Assembly: GCA_029964075.1 (NCBI GenBank)
Contig: CM057144.1
Coordinates: 16,515,281-16,579,280 of the forward strand
Source of the DNA: Patiria pectinifera
Taxonomy: Eukaryota; Echinodermata; Asteroidea; Valvatida; Asterinidae
Length of the DNA: 64,000 nucleotides
Direction of reading: 5' to 3'
The position numbers and the translations under genes are program-made. How positions within the stretch are numbered: position 1 is the first letter of the stretch; the number at the start of each line of letters is the position of its first letter. The notes under the pieces were generated by a model. It was not told the origin of the DNA, ran no database searches, and saw only the letters and a program-made list of their open reading frames with translations. Below are positions 1 to 11,571 of the stretch, one piece after another.

Positions 1-1903
1 AAGTTGGAGGCACTTCGATAGAGTGGGCATTATAACGTAAAGCCCTGATTCGGACAATATATCAAATTCAGTCGCAGCTTTATGAAGTTTTCTTCGAATC
101 AACCAAATTAGCTGGCCGGATGTTTCGCTCTTAACAAGACATGCTTCAGAGGCAGATGACGGAGGTACAAGAAACAAACAATGTTCTTTTGAAGCAGGTC
201 TTGTTACGACCGAAACATCGGGCCAACTAATTTTGTTGATTTGTATATTTCAGATCAATCCGGTCAGTAAGCAAGCAGTTCAATTCATTTTCATGAAATG
301 TTCTTCGTTAAGAACTTAAACGAGACCAGGTGTTTCGTTGTAAAAGAATTACTGTTAGTGTGTTTTGCTGCATTTGAAGTTAGCTTGGGGGACACTTGTT
401 TATATGTCATTACTTGAATTTCTCGGGAGGAAAAAAAAACCTAGCTGAAGAACCAATTAAGTTGTTTTCTAATAATCAGAGCAAGCTTCGAGACCCGTAA
501 TTGTTATCCATCCTGACGTTATCGCACACAAAAAGTATGAATTATATACGCCTAAATAGCCAGAGGGCCCCTTCCTTCCAAAATTAAGGAAACGGAGAAA
601 AGTTGTCACGCTCAAATCTCGTGTGGCATTCCTAATTTAGTTTGTTTCCAAATTGTATCTGATTAGGGATGTTTTTTTAAGTGAGCAGCTGTTTTGGTTT
701 CTTTGTGTGGTTCACTGAAATGGCAGGCATTAAGTACAGTACTGCACCATTCAAACAACCAACTATCATTTAAAAATTGTCCAGTTTTTCATGATTCCTA
801 ACCAAAGTTTTAGGATTTGTACAATCGGCGTGCCTAAAATAGTAACAAAGATTGAAAATTAGTGGTGTCCAAATTTCAAATGTCATTCAAATCTGGTAAG
901 TTTTAACGTCTTGCAGTACACATATTTTTGGTGTGTTGATTAGGAGTGTTTGGAAGTATTTTGCTTGCAAACAAGTTCAATTGAGAACCAATAAAGTTAT
1001 GCAAGAACTGAACGTTCCTGTTTTAATATTTGGTAGATTTTGACTTGATTGATTTTTTAGTTTGCAGCAGTTTTAGGGTTTCGATAAAGGGTAACTTTTA
1101 ATTTGTGGCTTTTTAATTAATTTCATAATTTGAAATTTTTTTATTTTTTTTTCAGTAGCAAATTTTGATGAAATTCTAGCTGTCAGATGGCATTAATAAG
1201 AACAATCTGTAATAATCAGATACCACAGTAACACAATTAAAATCTGAAAAATTCTTTAAAAAATACCTTTCAAAAACGCTTTTTCCAAAATGATCAAGGC
1301 AAGAAAAATTTGACTTTTTTCAATTTTTATTCAAATTCTGGATTCAGTGTCTCAAATTTCACAACAAAACTACTGTACAACTATTCTGTGCTCAAGCCCC
1401 TTGACATTTGAATGCTCGAAGCACACTTCCTTTTTTCAGTAATCCACTTATAAAAGAGATGTTCTTTGTTTTCAAGGCTATGGGGGGGGGGGGGTGTCGT
1501 GTCAAAGCAAAATTGACTGAATTGACTGAAAGCAAAATTGACTTCAACAATTTGTAACTTTCGTATAGCGATTTGACATGCAACTTGGACTGCCTTTCTG
1601 GGCAGATTTATTCCATCAATTTTGTTCCATCCAATTTCAGATGAGATGACACCTCAAAACTCAAAAAATTCCCATCAACAATATAGGTTCCGTGCGCTTG
1701 CACTTCACGTAATTGGAGACAAGGTTCTTAAATATTCATTGGTGTATTGATTCAATTCTGTGGAATAAATTCATCAACATATCCATCTGTGCAGGGTTAG
1801 CTGTACTTGTTACAATCAAAGAAATGTGCAGGTGCATTCTTGGCTGTGACTGCTTTTAAATTTTCGCCGCAGGTGTATCTACAATTCTGGGAAATTTCTT
1901 CAG
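1..1903. other. AT-rich DNA, no gene recognised
   Basis: I see no supported gene here. The stretch is AT-rich with short homopolymer runs, including a run of 13 G at 1482-1494. On the + strand, positions 36-230 read as a coherent frame broken by one TAA at 132-134, but nothing identifies it. Upstream exons of the possible gene ending at 2179 could lie here or to the left. Confidence 0.5.
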
Positions 1904-2179
1904 GGCACTGACGTAAATGTAATTCGTTTTTTTTGTAAAGAATTTCTAAGAAAAGGTGTTCCAAGTTTGGTTTGTGAACTAAAGAAGGTTGTTCTTGATT
2001 TTGAGAGACCGTTCGTTTTGATAGCGCTGCCAGACTCTTCATTATCAGAAACATACAAAAAACTGAGACATCAATACAATATTAAAATCTTCGATTACAA
2101 AGCAATAACAAAGGAATTTATAAATATTCAAAAAGGCTTCTTGTTTTTATTGGCAACTGCCACTAGCAGTAAGAAGTGA
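1904..2179 (+). CDS. possible terminal coding exon, unidentified protein
   Basis: A pyrimidine-rich acceptor (TTTCTTCAG) ends at 1903 and is followed by an open frame of about 91 codons to a TGA at 2177-2179. The peptide is compositionally protein-like (GTDVNVIRFF..., then LVCELKKVVLDFERP and FVLIALPDSSLSETYKK) and lysine-rich at the end. An AATAAA lies 245 bp downstream. There is no ATG near the acceptor, so this would be the last exon of a gene coming from the left. I do not recognise the family. The convergent MMGT1 gene ends at 2565, so the two 3' ends would face each other. The alternative is a chance open frame in AT-rich DNA. Confidence 0.3.
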   Translation, partial: GTDVNVIRFFCKEFLRKGVPSLVCELKKVVLDFERPFVLIALPDSSLSETYKKLRHQYNIKIFDYKAITKEFINIQKGFLFLLATATSSKK

Positions 2180-2423
2180 TTATAGAAACGATTTCAGCAA
2201 ATCATAAATTGCTAACAAATGGTTGGTGTTTTCTCTTTCATTTGCTGCCCTGTTTTTCACCTCCAAATACATGTATTCAAAGATTATTCATATATTATAC
2301 ATGTACATGTATTTGACAACAATTTTAAAAAAAATTCTCTGGATTGTTTAATAGCAATAGCTGTCTGCGCCCACTTTGTTTTCTACAGCAAGTATTGCTT
2401 AATCAAATCTGAAATGCAAATTC

Positions 2424-2429
2424 AATAAA
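2424..2429 (+). terminator. candidate poly(A) signal AATAAA
   Basis: AATAAA occurs in the context TTCAATAAATAAATG, 245 bp downstream of the stop of the possible + strand exon at 1904-2179. It gives weak support to a + strand transcript end here. Confidence 0.3.
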
Positions 2430-2564
2430 TAAATGAATCAAATCCTACTAAATGGCTTTCCTATTGTTGCCGCATGCAGCCAATGTGAGTCTGCACAGTT
2501 TTGTTTGGGGGCCATGATGTATGAAGTATTCTTGACAAACAAGCTCGTTATCCTTCTTTGTCCA

Positions 2565-5500
2565 TCACGTGGCTGGCTCTAACGTTTCCACGTTTTTGTT
2601 GCTGGTTGGGTCCAGGCCAAACATGGCCTGGCCGCGGTGCCGGAACATGAAGAAAGATGGTCTGTTGCCCACGGTGTCAAAAGATCTGATTAAACAACCA
2701 AAAAAAAGAAATTAATCAAAGTTACCAGGACCCATGTGCATGGAATGGAAATATTTTATAAGCAATCTTTGAAATGAACCTTTGTGTTCAAGTTTTAATT
2801 TATTTTTAATCCTCCAATTGCCATTTTAAGGGCGGTTTGGTGCCTTTTTGGTTTTAATGCTAATGTAAATCTCCATATTCATGAGCAAAACTGTGATGTT
2901 AATTCAAGGCAGAACCTTCAGTTTCACATCTGCTTCAGCACAAAAAGTCACCGAAAATTGAGGGGTTTGCTATGATTACTGTTCTGCCTTACGTGATTCA
3001 CTGTTTCAGTACATGACAGTAAGAGGATAAGAAAACTTTTCTATGAGCAGAATTTTGGGTTTAAAATTTGAAGAGAAAAACCCTAATCCAAAGAGTGTAT
3101 TCCTAAAAAGTGACACCACATGACCACAGCAACAGCACCCTCAGTTGTCAGGAATAGCACGCAACATTTTCAATGTGTAGAAGAGTGCACTTTGCAACGT
3201 TTTTACCAAAAAGGGATGTCTCATAGTTTGTATACATTATTGGGGAATAGATATTTGCTACAAATATGCTCCAGTGTAAAATTCATTTTCCAACAAATTG
3301 AGGCTCAAGCCAATGTGCAAATAAAGAGCATTTTAATCTCAAGGTTTTGTCATGCTTTCCAAACGCTGCTGTTTTCTTAGAGTTTCGATCATCATGTTCT
3401 GCGGATTACATGGGTTCAATCAATGAGCCTTGGGGATAGGATAAACAGCTGAGCCCCACTGTCGTCAGACAATCGATTTAATTCTGTTTACTTGCAGTGC
3501 GTCTTGTATATTAGGAAGTAGTAATCTAATCCAGCACGGGTTTTGCAACATTTGAGTGAATCATCGAAATTGGTGTAATATTTAGTCTTTTAAAATTAGA
3601 AGTAATTTCAGCCGATGAAATAAAATTGCGTGTGTACAAATCTCTGCATTGCTAAAAAATATCAATCAAACTTTTAAAACCGTCGGAATAAATTACTCAA
3701 ATGAAATATAATACGCAGATCCAAGACTAGGTTTTACTAAAAAACGATGACAAAATTTGTTCCTGTGTTGTTCTAAATATCACTCCCTTAGAATTTTTTT
3801 TAAACTTCTAATCTCGATTTATCGAGAACATCAAGAAACTTGCTTTGACTTTAGTCAATTAATGATTGATCACTTACTTCTTTTCCATGTCAGCCATTGC
3901 TTTGATTCCACGGAACTGCCCAGCTATGTTCAACACGCCGTATATGGTGATCAGAAGACTAACCAGACCCTGGCAAACTATCTGTGATTTGAAACAATTT
4001 TTTAAAAGGTTCAACCATGTCCCATTTCATGATCAGCTCATAATATTTATGAAATACAGTACATTCATGTGCATATGTATGAATTACAACCTCAGGCATT
4101 TTTTTCTTTGAATTTCAGTGCATCCTCCAAGATTCTCCACTGTAAAAGAACACCAATCATTCATTTGGCAAAATAATTTCTGTTCACAAAAAACTCGGTC
4201 CTCAATTGTTGGATTTTGAAAGATCTGGGACTGGAAGGATGAAGGTTGACAAAAGAATGAGGCCGTTGTACTCACATCAATGGGTAATCTGGTGAACTCC
4301 TGCTCTGTTAACCGCAAATACGTTCTGTCTGAAATGAGACAAGCGTATTTATAAGTCAAAATGTGCACACTGGAAATTAATATGGCCAAAAAACGTGCAT
4401 TATTAAAATCATGAACATCTGTTACAGTTCTGAAGACTTTTCGATAATGGACTCCGTCGACCTCCAGGAACAGAATATGGCGCCTTTTGTGAGAGAGAAC
4501 TCAATTGGCAATGGACAGCACACAGTACCACGACACATGCACATACTGGTTTGCAAGCGTATGGGCTGATGGGGCCAAGTATGCACGACTAAGTTTACTC
4601 TGAATGTGCACAAAGCCATAGCGCTTGACATGAGCGTCAAGTGTCGTCGGCAATGGGTCCGAATGTCCCTAGCAAACCTAAACAGTCCCAGTGATTTAAA
4701 GGGAATATACAACATTTGCAAACGTCGAAAAATAAAACTACCAAGTTTTTACGAAATACCTTACTAGGATATTGGTAAATTACAGTCTAAAGCATCCTGT
4801 AACATTATTGCACCTGGTGTGAAGTCATTTTCAAGAAAATTGTATTTTTGTATACATTTCCAACGGTGGTCGGCCGACCACCGTTAGAAATACCTAACTG
4901 TTTTTCAACTACTGCTCCAAACCAAATTTACCTTTTTTCAGTCCAAATTTTGTTTGCTATTGGTTACATGTTCATGAACGGGTGCAGGCCAGCTAGACTG
5001 GTTCCCTTACCTTACAATTTTCCAGCATCTATAAAGTGATCCATTTTATCTTTAGTGGAGTCAGGGAGCCAGACTACTTAGTACTTGAACATTTTTTGTT
5101 TTTCTTGGTTTTTCCAGCATTTTCGAACACAAAACTTCAAACATGTAAGTGTAACAATATTTGATCTATTATACTAACCCCTCAAATAGTTCATTTCTGA
5201 AAATTACAGCAAAAGCCAATGTTGTACATTCCCTTTAAGAAGTTATTAAGAATGTCATTATGTTAGGTCAAAAATTCAAAATACAGTTGAAAATCTTGAA
5301 AACCTAGCAACGGAAGATTGTTTAATTTAGGTTGTAGAAGTCATTTTGAAACGATAAAAGCCATTTTTAACAGGGATCAATGTTATTTTGTTAGGATTTA
5401 AGAGATAGGTGACTGCTCTATGTTCCGACACCCCTATGTTCCGACAACCCGCGCATAAGATTGTGTTACTCCCGGTTAGGGTTAGGGTTAGGTTTAGGGT

Positions 5501-5900
5501 TAGGAATAGGAGTACGTGCAGTCGGAACATAGGGGTGTCGGAACATAGAGGTGTAACCATGGAGGAAGTCCTCCATGGTGTAACCAAGAGATTCCTCCAT
5601 GCTATTACTGGGCTCCAAAGAAAGTCCATAAAAACATGCCACTCAAAACGTTAGAGGGCGTTTTCATATTGTGCAAAAGAATGATTATGATGCATGCTCT
5701 CGTCAGGTCGTACACAATGAAAGAAAACGATTTATTTTTACACTATCCCATCGACAAACCATAACGCTTTTCAAACGAGCAATGCTATACAGCTTGAAGG
5801 ACGGGGTGGTGATGTTTAACTTACGCTGGGCAGCGGAATAACCGGCATGTGCAAGTCCCAAAAACCCAACTGCGAGGATAAAGCCACTGAACGTCGCCAT
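2565..5900 (-). CDS. MMGT1: ER membrane protein complex subunit 5 (membrane magnesium transporter 1)
   Basis: EMC5/MMGT1 is a small two-helix subunit of the ER membrane protein complex, which inserts multi-pass and tail-anchored proteins; it has also been described as a Mg2+ transporter. The four coding exons on the minus strand are 5900-5825, 4328-4276, 3981-3878 and 2685-2565, all with GT-AG borders and phases 1, 0 and 2. They give 117 aa. Helix 1 is at about residues 5-22 (FLGLAHAGYSAAQ), followed by the family block HRTYLRLTEQEF-TRLPID. Helix 2 is at about 44-63 (LLITIYGVLNIAGQFRG), and the cytosolic tail has SFDTVGNRPSFFMFRHRG. These blocks match animal MMGT1 along its whole length, and the size fits (vertebrate MMGT1 is about 131 aa). 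The start is the ATG at 5900-5898, the only one before the conserved helix. Intron 1 (1.5 kb) carries two repeat elements. No frame damage is seen. Confidence 0.93.
4700..5234. mobile_element. MITE with TTAA duplication, Kolobok-like
   Basis: The element is 535 bp. Its ends begin AGGGAATATACAACATT and, inverted on the right, AGGGAATGTACAACATT, so the terminal inverted repeat is about 17 bp with one mismatch. TTAA flanks both sides (4696-4699 and 5235-5238). A TTAA target plus termini starting AGGG fits Kolobok-type DNA transposons; piggyBac also uses TTAA but usually starts CCC. A 24-bp perfect palindrome lies at 4862-4885 around CGGCCG. No transposase frame is present. It sits in MMGT1 intron 1. 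A diverged inverted copy lies at about 13080-13640. Confidence 0.7.
5418..5548. repeat. foldback repeat enclosing telomere-type hexamers
   Basis: Two perfect 28-bp inverted arms (5418-5445 and 5521-5548) each contain the motif TATGTTCCGACA/C twice. Between them, at about 5474-5505, is GGTTAGGGTTAGGGTTAGG and variants, i.e. TTAGGG-type telomeric hexamers. A second small hairpin (10-bp arms, 2-nt loop) follows at 5557-5578. The whole lies in MMGT1 intron 1. It resembles a short foldback mobile repeat; no target-site duplication was resolved. Confidence 0.75.
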
Positions 5901-6380
5901 TTTGGTTTAGCGGTCGACGGCTGTTTTATGGCTGAAAATAATTGACCTATACGTAAGTGCGTTTCAATTCAACTTGATTGCAAGACAAGTAGGTTGAGTT
6001 AAAGTTACGCTGTTTTGTTTGTTTCAAGGAATGCAAAAAAATAGTGTAGGCCTAGGCCCATTTGTTGGAGGAAAGTGTGTATGAAATGGCCTTGGCCAGT
6101 ATACGACTTTTTACACCTAGATGAACATCATGACTTTTTCGGTGTTTTTCTACTACATTTTTCAAAAATAAAAAATAATAAAAAATCCAGGCGGCCTCCA
6201 AAAAGGAAGCGGGCGGGGACGAGAAACTTTTTTTACTTTGCCTTAGCAATAATATTTATTTTGCATAAGTGACAGTACAGCTAGGCAAAATGCCTGGATT
6301 TTTTTTTCTTTTCAAATTATCAGGCATGAAACATGCTCAAACTCTAAACCAGCTGTTAACCACATTTGATGAGTCTGGAG

Positions 6381-6693
6381 CAGTGGTGCACCACCATGAT
6401 TAGGTTGAGGGGGGGGGGCCCTCATAATTTGTATTTATTTTTTTCAACTTTTTTAGAAGTTAAAAGTTTTCAAAATGTTTTGCCCACATTTTTTGGCAGC
6501 AGAAAAAAAATGGGGTTTGTTTTTTTTCGGGGGGGGGGGGTTGACTATTTTGACGTTGGTGGCGCCACTTACACCCCTTTATTCTACTCGAAAATAGGCC
6601 ACATACATATCACCAAAGTCAAATCGTGAGACTGAAAAGAAACAAAACAAAGCAAAAAATGACAAGCGCCCCCCCCCCCCGGATGCGCCACTG
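6381..6693. mobile_element. MITE with CAGTGG(C/T)GCA ends and G/C homopolymers
   Basis: The left end reads CAGTGGTGCA and the right end, inverted, CAGTGGCGCA. Next to the ends are long G runs (left, and internally near 6530) and a C run (right), as in common invertebrate CAGTGGCGTA...GGGGG MITEs. The flanking octamers share five of eight bases (..TGGAG), so an eroded 8-bp hAT-like duplication is possible. There is no coding capacity. Confidence 0.5.
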
Positions 6694-7098
6694 ACGTGGA
6701 GCTGGTACCGCCATTGTGTAGAAACACCGTCCACCGTGAATAATTATCCACCTGAAATAATACATAAGGCCTAGGCATATTGTGCTCTATTATTAGGCCT
6801 AATTGCCCTCAGCTGAATTGTTTGTTCTTAGTCCTCTAGGGCGCCGACATTTTCTCAGTAACTTCCCAAATATCCCAAGTGACTTTCGTTCAAATCGAAG
6901 CTATTTTCGTTTTTTCGACACTTATTATGGTCAGAACTTTCTCTTCTTCTTATATTACCGCTGCGTTTTCTTTCTGTCTTTTTTTGTGTTTTAGTCATCG
7001 AAGGGAACGCATGATAAAACACAATTAGTCAAAATGTCAAAAACTTTAGGCTTGAGTGTTACGCAACTGAAACTGGATTGTAATCGAACTCCAATTAC

Positions 7099-7188
7099 CT
7101 CAATTTTGTTCCAGGAATTTTGGAAAACAATATCGCCGCAGGCCGCAGTCCCTGCTGTGATGGTTGAGAGCAAGAAGATTGCGGTCAT
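7099..7188 (-). CDS. orphan exon resembling MPV17/PMP22 family N-terminus
   Basis: On the minus strand an ATG at 7188-7186 opens a frame with FLLSTITAGTAACGDIVFQ followed by NSWNKIE, ending at a GTAATT donor (7098 downwards). The pattern T-T-x-x-x-G-x-x-x-x-G-D-x-V-x-Q-x-SW resembles the first conserved block of MPV17-like membrane proteins of mitochondria and peroxisomes. I could not find the expected following exons between here and the MMGT1 start at 5900. It may therefore be a gene fragment, part of a gene nested over MMGT1, or a chance match. Confidence 0.25.
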
Positions 7189-7272
7189 AAGGTCACATTT
7201 TACGTCAACGACATCTCTGACGCTTCTATCCAAGAACGCAAAACTGTCCCTGTTGTTTTGAACCCAACTCAC

Positions 7273-10200
7273 CCACCCAAAAACAAAAATGCATGAATTA
7301 AAAATACTATTTTAAAAACTGGTTAAGGTCCCCTCCCCACAACTACAAATCTTTTAAAAAGCCGACATAATGAGAAAATAACCTTTTTGAGAATAAAATT
7401 ATATTCCAACGACTTCCCTTTACCAAAACCCCGTAAGATTTGAAATCGGGTCGAGATCGATGGATTCGGAGTTTCGGACAACAAATTATGGCAGGTGCAC
7501 TGATCCTCAAGTCCATTGATATAAACATACATTAACATTCAAGTTAATGTTAATATATTAACAAATATATTCATATTGTCGTGGCTATTTTTCTTTGTTA
7601 AGCTCCATACCTCGTGCTTTAAAAAAAAAAGATTCTTTTGGGCCCTAAATCAGAAAATTTTCTGATTTAATGTTTTGCAAGATTCGAATTATTCTCTGGC
7701 AGCCAATAATTCGAATTTTGTGAAGAAATAGTTCAATAACTAAACGTCGGTAGATTTTGTTTGATATCTCATTCAAAAGTGAATATTTTTCACATTGCTA
7801 GGATAATTGCCATTGGAACTAAAAGCAAATGAATTTATTTTCGATGTGTCGAAACACGGAAAGGCATGGGGGACCCTGTGTTTATCCCTTTGGCCCGTCA
7901 TCGGATGATCGTTATACTTAACCAGATATAAAATACTAATCATTTCCCAGATGACGAATTACGCCTTCGCACGTCGCCATCAGTGACGCACTTATATTCG
8001 TTGCCTACGCAATATAAATGACCTAGCTTGCACCATTAATTGTTTGGTTCAAGTGACAGAAAAATCACTTTTCAAAAAGGTTACGAGTAATGTTAAACTT
8101 TTGAATTGAACGCTTGGTGGCAGCACACACACTATTATTTGCGCCCTTTTGAACGCGCACACATTGGTTAACACATGACGCAAACATGTATTGAAAAGGA
8201 CGGGCGTGTTTGCTGCCACCATTGACAGATCTCCATTATCCGGACACAATGGCTGCCACCAAAGATCTCAAAAGTCTCCCATTTCAACGCGGCTCTGCTT
8301 GCTTGTTAGCCTCGGCGAGTTAGTGGATCCGGCCCAATTAATTGCGAAAGTTATTATTCTGTAGTGCTATTGCAACTCTGTTTACTGTCAATCGTGAAGG
8401 TCCACAACTTCTGCATCTGCAACCATAGGCGGCAGAAATGTGGGAGGGGAAAGAGGGGGAGTATTACCCCTTCAAACGTAAACGTTTTGAACCCATATAT
8501 TTGTCCCCACCTACTTACTTGCAGATCCTCATGAGGACAAACTTAGGTCTAGAAATAGATGAGAGGGGGAAAAGAGCAACAACAACAAAAGAAACTTAGG
8601 AAATGTTCCAGCGTTGTCAACAGCAAAAAAAAGCTAGGGCAATTGAAAGTTTAACGATAAATCTGACTCCCTACTCGGTTGCAACACACAGACTTACTTT
8701 AAAATGCAGATTGGTTTTGCATTTATGCACCTCAAGCTTGCAGCGTTAATCAGAACAAATCTTCCGATACGTGAAAAACATCTTGCAAGCAAACTCTTGC
8801 AAGCAAAAAACTTCAATTGCTTTCTGTTGTTCTGGCTGGCCGAAATGCAGAAGATGCCCGACTTTCTTCGCCTTTGCTCGGGGCGACGGCAGAGCATAAC
8901 AAGGCCATTTCGGTTTACCATTCCCTTCAGCTTACAAGTCGGCTTTGAGCCATTCAACAATTGACGCACGACGTCGGTTTGTGCATGATTTTTGTTATGC
9001 GTCGAAAAAATGTCAAGTATCGATCAGCAATAGCTGACACAGAAACGGGGAAAGGGAGTTTTGTTGCGACTGGCCCCTTTTCTTGTGTGTATAAGCACAA
9101 ATCCTGAGAAGACACAGGTTGAAAGCGCTGCTGTCATATAGAGCATGGGTTGAGCCAAATAGCCCTTTTTGAGTTACGGCGTACAAAAAACCCAAATCAA
9201 CCAAACAACCCAACAACCTTGAAACAAAAACAGAAACAAATCAACAGTAAATCAAGCTTTAATTTCATGTATATCTTGAACACCTGTGACAATAATTGTG
9301 GGTATTTTCCCTGATTTTTTTAAAAGTACATAGGGTATTTATAATCGGTGTCTATGGGAATCAATTTACTGGTCTGCTGCCCTAACGAGACCTCTGGTTA
9401 CACGAGCACATGAAACACAATTTTTAGTGTATAATCTGAAAATCCTCAATTCAAGTATATACGATTGTTACTGGGGTTTTAGTTTGTATTGTTAGGAGGA
9501 ACTTAGAGGGAACGAAAATAGAGACGGCCTCGGCGGATTTGTAATCTTAAGCCACAAAAGCAGTCTTAATATGCCGCATGCTTTTTCACCATTTTTGTCC
9601 ATATGTGCAGTCGGCAAGATCAGACGAACTATTTTGCAAAGACACATTTTTACAGTCTGTGGCGTCGTACAGACTTCAGTGCATATAATCAATAGACTGC
9701 TTTCAGTCTGAACTCAGACTCAAAACAAACGCCAAAAAAATGTTTTTTATGGTATACAGAATTTAAAAATGTCTTAGGCTTTTTAAACTAGCATAATAAC
9801 AGATTTGAAATATCAAATTGGACTTATGTAGTTATCACAAAATATCGCTGTGTTCATGCATGGCTGTGTTTCCAAGTCAGTGTATAAATGCATAACGTGC
9901 AATCGGTCGAGTGACTTGCCCGCAGACATACTAGAGTTTGTGCGTACGGTTTTACACGGACGAGTTTTGCCGTGTTTATTGAGAACTACGGTTGTGACAT
10001 TTTAAGATGTTACCGACAACGATGTACGTCAATAATTGGGATTTGGGCCGTGACACACTCAACTACTGACAAGAAGGGTTGTCCGGTTCTTTGAAATCAG
10101 ATATAGCTTTTACGAGATATGCATACAGGCCTATTATATTAAAGTAATATCAGGAAAAAACTATTCGATCGGATGTTATTAAAACGACGTTAAGAAAGCA

Positions 10201-10805
10201 TACAACAAAATTTCCTTAATACAACAGATGCATTCGCAATGTCCTTCAACCAATGCAGTTTTTTTCCGAACGAATTTTCAATACTTGAGTGCGGTTTCTT
10301 CGGTTTGGGGGCTTCCGAGTCTAGATATAGAATGCTCTGATAAAAGGCTTTTAATTTGGCTTGCTTTAGGTCTCGAATGCACAAAAGGAACGTCCGGGTT
10401 ATTGTGAGGCTGTATCAAATAATTCGAAATAATTGAACGTAGCGGATCTTATCCTCTGATGTCTCTTTCAAAAGAACATGAACAACTTTTGTATTGCTGT
10501 AAATATACAAATTGAAAAAAAACCCACATGCATTATATAATTTTATATTCATCGCAAACGGACGTCGTCATTAATACAGATCGTTCTTGTTAATACTCCG
10601 ATTTGTTAATGGTCATTAGCGAGACATCATGACGACGTTATCTTGCGTACATCGCTGTCTAATGACCATACATGATAAATTACTGACAGAACAGCCTGAT
10701 TTGACAGAACAGCATCCCGTTGGCGAATAGGCTATATCCAACCCAAACCCTCAAAAAAGGCCTTTGAAAAAATTCAAAATTAATGTTTAATACATGCGTC
10801 TTCAT
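7273..10805. other. intergenic, no gene recognised
   Basis: I find no supportable gene in this 3.5 kb. It contains short unassigned open frames, a palindromic stretch around 10610-10672 (TGGTCATTAG and its inverse) and a short direct repeat GACAGAACAGC near 10685 and 10700. Confidence 0.5.
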
Positions 10806-10810
10806 TTCAA

Positions 10811-11083
10811 AGGGATAGCGCTGTGGTCCAGTGGTACGGTGTTCAACTCACGTGCCGTGGTACGTGAGTTCGAACTCGGACGGGGAACATGGTGCTTGTG
10901 TTCTTGGGCAAGACCCTTTGCTACAATTACCTATCTCTATCCGGGAGTATAAATGGGTACCTGTGAAGGTAGAGACCAGAATGCGCTGATCTCAAGCTGC
11001 TGCCAAAAGGCCTGATGAGGTTATAATAATGTGAAGCGCTTTGAGACCTTTGGTATAAAGCGTACACACCAAATTATTATACT
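10811..11083 (+). mobile_element. tRNA-derived SINE
   Basis: The head carries pol III internal promoter motifs: an A-box-like TGGTCCAGTGGT and, about 35 bp later, a B-box-like AGTTCGAACTC. The body continues into a 3' part with GTGAAGCGCTTTGAGACC and a following TATAAAGCG. This 3' motif is common in invertebrate SINEs and the LINEs that mobilise them. The ends are approximate and the target-site duplication was not resolved. Confidence 0.7.
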
Positions 11084-11415
11084 AATGAAATTAAAAAAAA
11101 GCCTTTTCACAAATAAATTGGTTTTAGTCACAGTATATAGAATTTGCCGTACATAACTTATTTCCCATAGTAACATGGTTATGTCGTCGCGTAAAATGTT
11201 TTCATGTGCGGGCGCAATAGTTTACGGTGATCGATCCTGTGCGCCTGTTTCTTATTACATGTACATATAGGTAGCTAGGTCTGTGCGCAAACTCGTTTGG
11301 TATTCGGCTGAAGTACGCATTTACAGTGACCCCAGTCCTGACGACAATGAATATTCATATCAAGCAGGCCTCGTAGACAGTGTTTTAAGAATAGCATGAT
11401 GTAGTTTTCTTGAGA

Positions 11416-11423
11416 TATATAAA
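11416..11423 (+). promoter_or_regulatory. candidate TATA box upstream of GPCR 1
   Basis: TATATAAA lies 149 bp upstream of the first receptor's ATG in otherwise unremarkable sequence. It is a plausible core promoter for a single-exon gene if the 5' UTR is about 120 nt. Confidence 0.3.
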
Positions 11424-11571
11424 CTGCTAGCTGTGACTTGAAACCAAATGATTTTGCATAGATTGATACCTATCTCGACGATCTCCGCTGGCAAGACCGG
11501 CGGCCTGCTGTGTAAGCCAGAACGTTCTGAACTCAGAGATTAAACTCACTGGTGAACCGGGAGCAAAAAGC

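Noticed and set aside
36-230. In-frame + strand stretch with one stop at 132-134 and a QMTEVQETNN-like coiled-coil look
   Set aside because: One internal stop, no splice framework and no recognisable family; too weak to call a pseudogene.
5474-5505. TTAGGG-type run as a sign of a chromosome end or fusion
   Set aside because: It is only about 30 bp and is enclosed by inverted arms of a repeat element.
8246-8322. ATG in a good context followed by 24 codons (MAATKDLKSL...)
   Set aside because: Stops quickly, has no donor and no recognisable continuation.
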